NCBI GenBank assembly: GCA_002633005.1
Contig: NMRA01000086.1
Span: 614,433-678,432 of the forward strand
DNA: 64,000 bases
Source: Phoronis australis
Lineage: Eukaryota > Phoronida > Phoronidae
Direction: 5' to 3'
This document shows positions 57,688-64,000 of the stretch, in pieces. Each line of letters begins with the position of its first letter. Position 1 is the stretch's first letter. The notes beneath the pieces are model-generated. The model made no database searches. It saw only the letters and a program-made list of their open reading frames with translations, and was not told where the DNA came from. The position numbers and the translations under genes are program-made.

Positions 57688-58850
57688 TTATGCGCCCACA
57701 TATTTATATGTGGACGCATTATGCCGTCATCTCCGTCCGTACGGGCGGCGTCCGTCCGGCGTCCGGCGTCCGCTGCTCTATCTCCAAAACCCTTTGACAA
57801 ATGTTCATGAAATTTGGCACATATGTTCCATTCATGAATGGGACGGCATGTGCGAACTTTCGGACGGATCCGACTACCGGTGTGCCCCCTAGTGGCAATT
57901 TTAGTTTTTTACGCTTACCTTTGTATCTTCAAAAGTCCTGAACGGATTTTCATGAAATTTGGTATGTAGGCACCTATTAGTGAGATGACGCTATCCTCCC
58001 GTTTTCAGATGGATTCGACATAGTTTGCGCCACCTAGTGGCCATTTTTAGTGTTTTCGAGTCTGTTTTTGTGCGTCCACCCCTCTATCAACCAAACCGCT
58101 CAAAGGATGATTGTGAAAATTGGCATGTATATGCTTACTATGTAGAGGATGGTTGACGATGATTTTCCGACGATTTCGACTACTGTGGCGCCTCCTAGTG
58201 GCAGTTTTGTTTTTTTGCGCCTATGGCTGTATCTCCTAAACCGTTCGCAGGATCTTTACAAATTGTGTAAGTATATTTATATGATGTTAACAACGGAAGA
58301 TGACGACTTTTGGTCGGATCCGACTACCGGTGTGCCCCCTAGTGGCAATTTTAGTTTTTTACGCTTACCTTTGTATCTTCAAAAGTATTGAACGGATTTT
58401 CATGAAATTTGGTATGTAGGCACCTATTAGTGAGATGACGCTATCCTACTGTTTTCAGATGGATTCGACGTAGTTTGCGCCACCTAGTGGCCATTTTTAC
58501 TGTTTTCGAGTCTGTATTTTTGCGTCCACCCCTCTATCAACCAAACCGCTCAAAGGATGATTGTGAAAATTGGCGTGTATGTGCTTACTATAAGGAAGAC
58601 AGCTGACAATGATTTTCAGACGATTTGGACTACTGTGGCGCCTCCTAGTGGCAGTTTTTTTTTTTTGCGCCCATGGCTGTATCTCCCAAACCGTTTGCAG
58701 GATCTTTACTAAATTTAGCAAGTGTATTTATGTGATGTTGACAACGGACGATGACGACTTTAGGATGATTCTGACTACCGGTATGCCTCTAGTGGCAATT
58801 TTAGTATTTGCCTCTAGTGGCAATTTTAGTATTTTACATTGACCTCTGTA
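57688..58850 (+). repeat. 450-bp higher-order repeat of CTCF-core-like monomers
   Basis: Starts with a hairpin end (CCACATATTTATATGTGG) and a GC-rich GTCCGTCCGGCGTCCG stretch. Then come monomers of about 150 bp, each with CTAGTGGC: at 57889, 58034, 58195, 58339, 58484, 58645, 58789, plus a 25-bp echo at 58814. Monomer types are GTGCCCCCTAGTGGCAAT, GCGCCACCTAGTGGCCAT and GCGCCTCCTAGTGGCAGT, repeating in that order. Spacings 145, 161, 144, 145, 161, 144. Confidence 0.9.
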
Positions 58851-59299
58851 TTTTCATAGGTCTTCAGGTGTATACTTTGTGTTACTTCGTGACTATGAAG
58901 GAAAAGTTCCAAGTAGAAATTTGTTTCTGGCATTCTAATGCTGTGCTAATCTCGTATGTTGGTAAATTTGTTTTTAATTCTATGTTTCTGTGGTGCTTTA
59001 AGCAACTGGTGTATAGGATGTGCTTGTATTATGAAGATCACTCACATTTTGAAACCTAGCCTATTGAGGAGACAATGACCATGCCTTTCCATTTTGCAAA
59101 GTACAACATACTACATATATGCTCTCTACTGGCCACTTTATGGTACCAATAAACAACCCTAGAAGGATACCGTATATACGGTGCAATTGTGGGTGCATTT
59201 CAACGCTCTGCGTTGCTCTTGTTAATAATAACCATTGATGTGGTGAATTTAGTTGTGATATCAAGAGAATTTTGCTTGTACTGTTTTGGACTATGTTTA

Positions 59300-59525
59300 A
59301 ATTAAAATACTTTAAAGAGGCCTGGAATGCGATAAACAGACTAAATTGCAATATTGAAAGTGGCTCTCTGCCACTGAAGCAGAATTCAACCAGCTCACCA
59401 GGTATTTTTTAGGGTTTGTTGGTAAAGATTTTTAATTTCTGTTGATATCAATGCATTTTCTTTTAGTTTCAAATTTAAAAGAAAATGATTTGTCAACTAC
59501 TCGCCACTTCGTCGATTTTTCTAGC
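59300..59525 (+). repeat. Interspersed repeat family R6, copy 2
   Basis: AAAGAGGCCTGGAATGCGAT to CGCCACTTCGTCGATTTTTC is the reverse complement, with substitutions, of 22869-23098. Confidence 0.75.
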
Positions 59526-61780
59526 ACGATGTAAAGTACTTCTCCTTATTTGATTTGGGAAGACATAGACATAGCACATTTCCCTTATGTGGAAAATGTG
59601 ACCTTTGACCTCAAACGACTTCAAGCAACTGACTGTGAGTGCATGCGTGCATTTATCCTAATGGAATGGAGATTAAAAACTCTGTGGTAACCACAGAGTT
59701 GTTCCTTCGCTCATATTTCAAAAATAGTGAATTTTGTACTTCAACAGTAATGCACAGTAGTGCAAACAGATAACTGTGTTTAACTTTTTATTTTTATAGG
59801 TGACAATGGACTTATTTACAAACATATCTCATATAAATCATTTGTTTATTCAATGACTTTAAAATGAAAGTCTATGACTAGATACAGACGTGTTTGAAAC
59901 ATTTCACTCAAATTGCTAGTTATGTCAACATTGACTAAGTACAAAAAGTTTAAAGTCTAGAGGTAAACATTTCAGGAGCATTGTCCTGTTTTCCCCACAA
60001 AGTAGACAGTCCGAGTGAAGTGTCTTGGTGAAGCCAGTCGCATTTTTATCGATAGTCGAGCCAACGTTTTCTCTCAGTTTTATGTCTTCCATTCTTGTAG
60101 TCAATACTCCCAAAATGTCTGTCTGAAATCAATGTTCTGAAGCTGGTACAACAGTAAAAAAATTGCACATTATGCGAGCCATTAATCATGAATACAATTG
60201 CATTTTCCATTTATTTGAATGGGGACTGTTAGGCCTGTTGATGAAAACCAATATTTAATTTCAAACAAACGTTTGCAACTATGACATTCTAGTAATTTTC
60301 AGAATTGTCACAAACTCATTCTTCCACCTGAGAACCATCTATTCTCAAGTTTGGAGCCAAGTGCAAGAATGTCAATGTCGGATGTTGTGGGCAAAAATTC
60401 TGTACTTTGAAAGGTCTGCCATTCGTCGCACAGGTATTTGAGTTTCGTTGATTGAGCCCAGCATTATCACCACGATTCGAATCTGGATTATTTGTTATAT
60501 CTGCATCCGAGTCAACATCTGTATCTGGAACATCCCTCGGTTTGTAAAATAATCCTTAGCAGTCTTTAGGCCTATGCCTTCCTGCATCAGACGACATTAC
60601 TTAGTATGTAGAATGCGCATGCCAATCGGTAGCGGAAGCCAGGGTAAGAGCTCAATAACGTAAGGACAATGCTGGGAAACAAGACTGCGAGATTACATGA
60701 GATATTGCCATGTGTTTTCAATGAGAACCAGTGATTTTGGCTAGATTTTCTTGCCGCGAGACGTATATTGAACTCTACCCACTGACGACACTAGCTGTCC
60801 GAAATCTCGGAAACACTCACCCAACCCCCCCCCCCCCCNNNNNNNNNNNNNNNNNNNNNNNNNNNNNNNNNNNNNNNNNNNNNNNNNNNNNNNNNNNNNN
60901 NNNNNNNNNNNNNNNNNNNNNNNNNNNNNNNNNNNNNNNNNNNNNNNNNNNNNNNNNNNNNNNNNNNCAACCCCCCCCCCCTGCAAATGTCACGCACAGC
61001 TGCTACCAAAGCAGAGTCAGCAGTTTTTCACAGGGGTATGCACCACAGGTGTAATGCTCATGCTGCTAACATAGCTCCTTATAAGGCAATGTGATGTGCA
61101 TAATCTCTATTGGCCAGTGACATTGAGAAATGCACCAAAAATAACCAATAATATCAGTTTAGGTGAGAAATGCACCAACGACAACCAATAAGAGTCGTCA
61201 AAAAGCGTTTCCATTCTAAGTTTTCTTGAGATGTCTAACACTCACTCAGCTGTCGGTAAGGCAAACTAGTCCCAGTCTCTCAATAACTTTCTACACCTGC
61301 GTCATTTAGCGAGCTGACTGAGTATGACATGTGACGTATTTTGATTTCAAAATAGATCACATTAAACATGTTCTTCCTGGTATCGCGCTTTGCTTTTACT
61401 CCTTAAAAAGAAAACCTGTCAGTGTCAAGTCTTAATGATATTTGACACGCAAATGATGCGCTGAAAATTCCCAATGTTAGTAGTGAAGTAGGAGAGATTC
61501 ATGCAGCATGAAAATTATTGAATTTAAACCTTGAGTTCATATTGCATGTTTGAGAGAGCTCAACTCGGTTCAGTTTTAAATCCCAGGATCATTTAATCTT
61601 GTCGGACCGGCTCACGCCACGTCGTGAGTGTAAAAAGTAAGTGAGATACTTGGCCCGTTTGAGTCGGTAAGTCTGGCCAGTGTTGCGGAGAACACAAAAT
61701 ATTGAAAATTGTGTGCTACAAAAATAATATTACGGTGGCCCCAAAGATGGCCAGTGTATAAATCCCATCGCAATAGTGTC
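59526..61780. other. Gene-free stretch with poly-C-flanked assembly gap
   Basis: No gene recognised. A run of 129 Ns at 60839-60967 is bounded on both sides by CAACCCCCCC-type C tracts; open frames through the gap are meaningless. Confidence 0.6.
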
Positions 61781-61784
61781 TCTG

Positions 61785-62400
61785 ACTAGTTCTTAGTGGC
61801 TTTTTTCATTATTTTCGAGTCTGGTTTTAACGTCCATCTTTCTATTGGCCAAATCTTACTAAGAATCGTTATGAAAATTGGTATGTGTGTTCCTATTGGG
61901 AAGCACATGACTGACAACGGTTTTTGGACAGTTTTGGCAACTGCCATCCCCCTGGTGGAAGTTTTGTGTTTTTCGCATAAACCAGGGATATTCCTAGACT
62001 GCACTTTTGTGCCATTAGCGCATAAAAAAATAAAAAGGCGCAAGTATGTTGCAGCAGCGCACCCCCACCCCCCAGGTGCATCTGTTAAAATGCACTACTT
62101 CCAAAAATGCAATTGCAGACTTAGTTTAAAAATAGTAATTATCCCTTGTATCTGAATCATGTGCCAAATTGCACCTTATGTTATCTTCCATGCCCATCTG
62201 GAGTCCAGCTTTTGCAGCTGTATCTCAAACCCATTAGTGGATGTCCATGAAATTTTGTAAACATGTTCCTAGCATGAGCAAATTTTCGGATGAATTGGAA
62301 TGCCGGCATGGCCCCTATTGGCAATTTTGTGTGCCTAACTGTATCTTAGGAGTTCCTTGAAGGATTTTCATGAAATTTGGTAGATAGGTATCTATTAAGC
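61785..62400 (+). repeat. CCACTAG-core repeat family, diverged copy
   Basis: TTTTCGAGTCTGGTTTTAAC, CCATCCCCCTGGTGGAAGTT (about 61945), GGCCCCTATTGGCAATTTTG (about 62309) and GATTTTCATGAAATTTGGTA follow the monomer layout of the 57.7-kb array with decayed cores. Confidence 0.65.
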
Positions 62401-64000
62401 AGCGCTTGACAGGTGAAAATCTCCACTCGAAAAATACGAGTGGTGGCATATTTGCACTTGTATTTTTGAATTTGGGTTAGTTAAATGTAGCGACCAAAAA
62501 CAGGTTAGAACATCGCTTAGCACTTGTACGGTACAGGTCATCTAATTTGAGGACCGTATTTCTAATTTTTCCACTTGTATTTTCAATTGTTTCACTCATT
62601 GTACCCGTTGCCAGTGCCAGTGGTTGCCAGAAACATCGTCTTGTTAGTGTCTTCTGCAACTTGCAATGCATTTAACGATGTTTTGAATGAAGGAACCTTG
62701 TTGTTTCTTAAAATGCCACCTATTGGCATGTAACACCACTAGCCAAGCTGAAGTCCATGAGAGATGGACGCTTACTCAAATAAGTAAATTCCAGCATTTG
62801 ACTTTTTTCTGTGTTTTGATACCTCAACTGGATGTGTCAAAACTTTTTTTTTTCTAGGTTAAGTATATACCTGAACTGCCAGTTGGGGTTGACGGTCAAG
62901 GAGATGCAATCTACTTGACTTGTTGGAGCCTTAAGTCCCATCCACATACGTACTTAACCTAGAACAACTTGTGCTAGTGCAGCTTGTCCCACTAATAGTG
63001 GAGCGTCCACACACACATTTTGCTCTGCGCTTTGAGCAGCTGATGGGAATACTCAGGTACAAAAGAAGACCAGTCTGTATGTAACCACAAGTTTGCAGAC
63101 ACACAGCTTTTAGAAGTGGCGCATGTTCCCCTTGAACAAGTTACCCTACCTTGATAAGGTGGAATTAGTTGACACAAGAGGGGAAAGTTGCACTAGTTTA
63201 AATACTGTCTATGCAGCCCCCAAACCTAGCGACCCCTCGTTCCAAGAGAAACTTGTTCTAGGGTACGACTATGTGTGGACCACACTCTAAATGCAGACTA
63301 TGTGTTGCATGGGATACACATGTGAGCTTTTTGTGTTTTTCAAATAAAAGACTGTCACCATTCACATGCTGCTTCATCAGAAGGTAGATTGGACGTCTGA
63401 TTTGCTGTCAGAAAAATATTCAACCTGAATGCATGTCGGATGGATGTGACATCCTATCACCTGGCCTCAAACCGATTGGCAGATCAGCCTTCATACCATG
63501 AGATGGCTACATTTCAAAGATGTAATCTGTGGTTACTGTGATTTCTGAACGATTCCTTGCCAGCACAGAGCTGCATGGGAGCCCTTTCGGAAACAGGTAC
63601 TATTGGATTCACCCTGGCTTCAGAATGCCTCACACCAGGGCGTATGACAAGTAATTAATCATAACTGAATTTGTGACTAATTCTTGACACGTTGATTACA
63701 GCAAAATGACTCCCTAATTTGATCAGCTACACAACAGTTGTGCGTCAACGTTGCTTGAAATGATATATTTTGTGGACCCACTAAGATTGGAGATTACAAA
63801 TTTTTGCTCTTATTGGAAAATTTCGTGGTTCTCAGTGAGCTACCATCTTTGTCGGGGAAATCCATATTTGTCCTGTGGTAGCGCGAGTCAGGACCTGACC
63901 AGCGGTAGCAGTGGTGGTTATGGATGCTGTCTGTTGTGTACAGTAGCTTGCTAAGCATCAACATCAGATGAATGTGACCTACATCCTCCAGACGTCAGCA
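62401..64000. other. Right-edge stretch without recognised gene
   Basis: A 13-bp inverted pair TCTAGGTTAAGTA / TACTTAACCTAGA lies at about 62855 and 62950. Otherwise no exon, RNA gene or defined element could be supported. The 67-codon plus frame near 63751 has a Gly-Ser-rich end but no splice or domain support. Confidence 0.5.

Noticed and set aside
60731-61054. Open frames through the N gap
   Set aside because: They are open only because Ns are read as unknown residues.
63751-63954. Possible exon with a Gly-Ser-rich end near the right edge
   Set aside because: No splice sites fit, no domain was recognised, and the frame is within chance length.

Overview
The window is eukaryotic genomic DNA: AT-rich, with genes broken into many short exons that have GT-AG junctions and matching phases, and full of tRNA-derived SINEs, MITEs and minisatellites. 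The gene content (HYR plus sushi/CCP mosaic protein, DUSP19, lysosomal acid phosphatase) and repeat style suggest a marine invertebrate deuterostome. A hemichordate is my best guess, but echinoderm or cephalochordate cannot be excluded.

Three multi-exon genes can be reconstructed. (1) Minus strand, 21594 down to 757 and continuing beyond the left edge: a secreted or membrane-anchored mosaic protein with a signal peptide followed by four copies of a HYR-CCP-CCP module. Fourteen exons give about 859 residues, and every module exon is symmetric phase 1-1 except the two halves of the first HYR. (2) Plus strand, 28859-31451: a complete DUSP19 orthologue, 3 coding exons, 207 residues, with an intact HCxxGxxR phosphatase signature. 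(3) Minus strand, 56493 down to 35134: a complete lysosomal (ACP2-type) histidine acid phosphatase, 11 coding exons, 427 residues, with signal peptide, RHGDRSP and HDTT catalytic motifs, a transmembrane helix and a cytoplasmic YANV sorting signal.

Genes 1 and 2 are divergent (head to head, about 7 kb apart) and genes 2 and 3 are convergent (tail to tail, about 3.7 kb apart). They do not form an obvious pathway: gene 1 is extracellular recognition or adhesion, gene 2 is MAP-kinase phosphatase signalling, gene 3 is lysosomal dephosphorylation.

The rest is introns and intergenic DNA with many repeats. The most striking are a 450-bp higher-order repeat at 57.7-58.85 kb in which each of three monomers carries a CTCF-like core; a 50-bp tandem repeat that has quadruplicated the splice donor of ACP2 exon 10; a nearly perfect foldback element with TTAA flanks in ACP2 intron 1; a CCATGG-rich minisatellite bracketed by a 380-bp direct duplication; and a perfect 30-bp palindrome. 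The right-hand 7.5 kb (56.5-64 kb) contains no gene I can support. Assembly gaps lie at 16064-16097 and 60839-60967, with isolated Ns at 5634, 8525, 11034-11035 and 51411, several of them at repeat edges.
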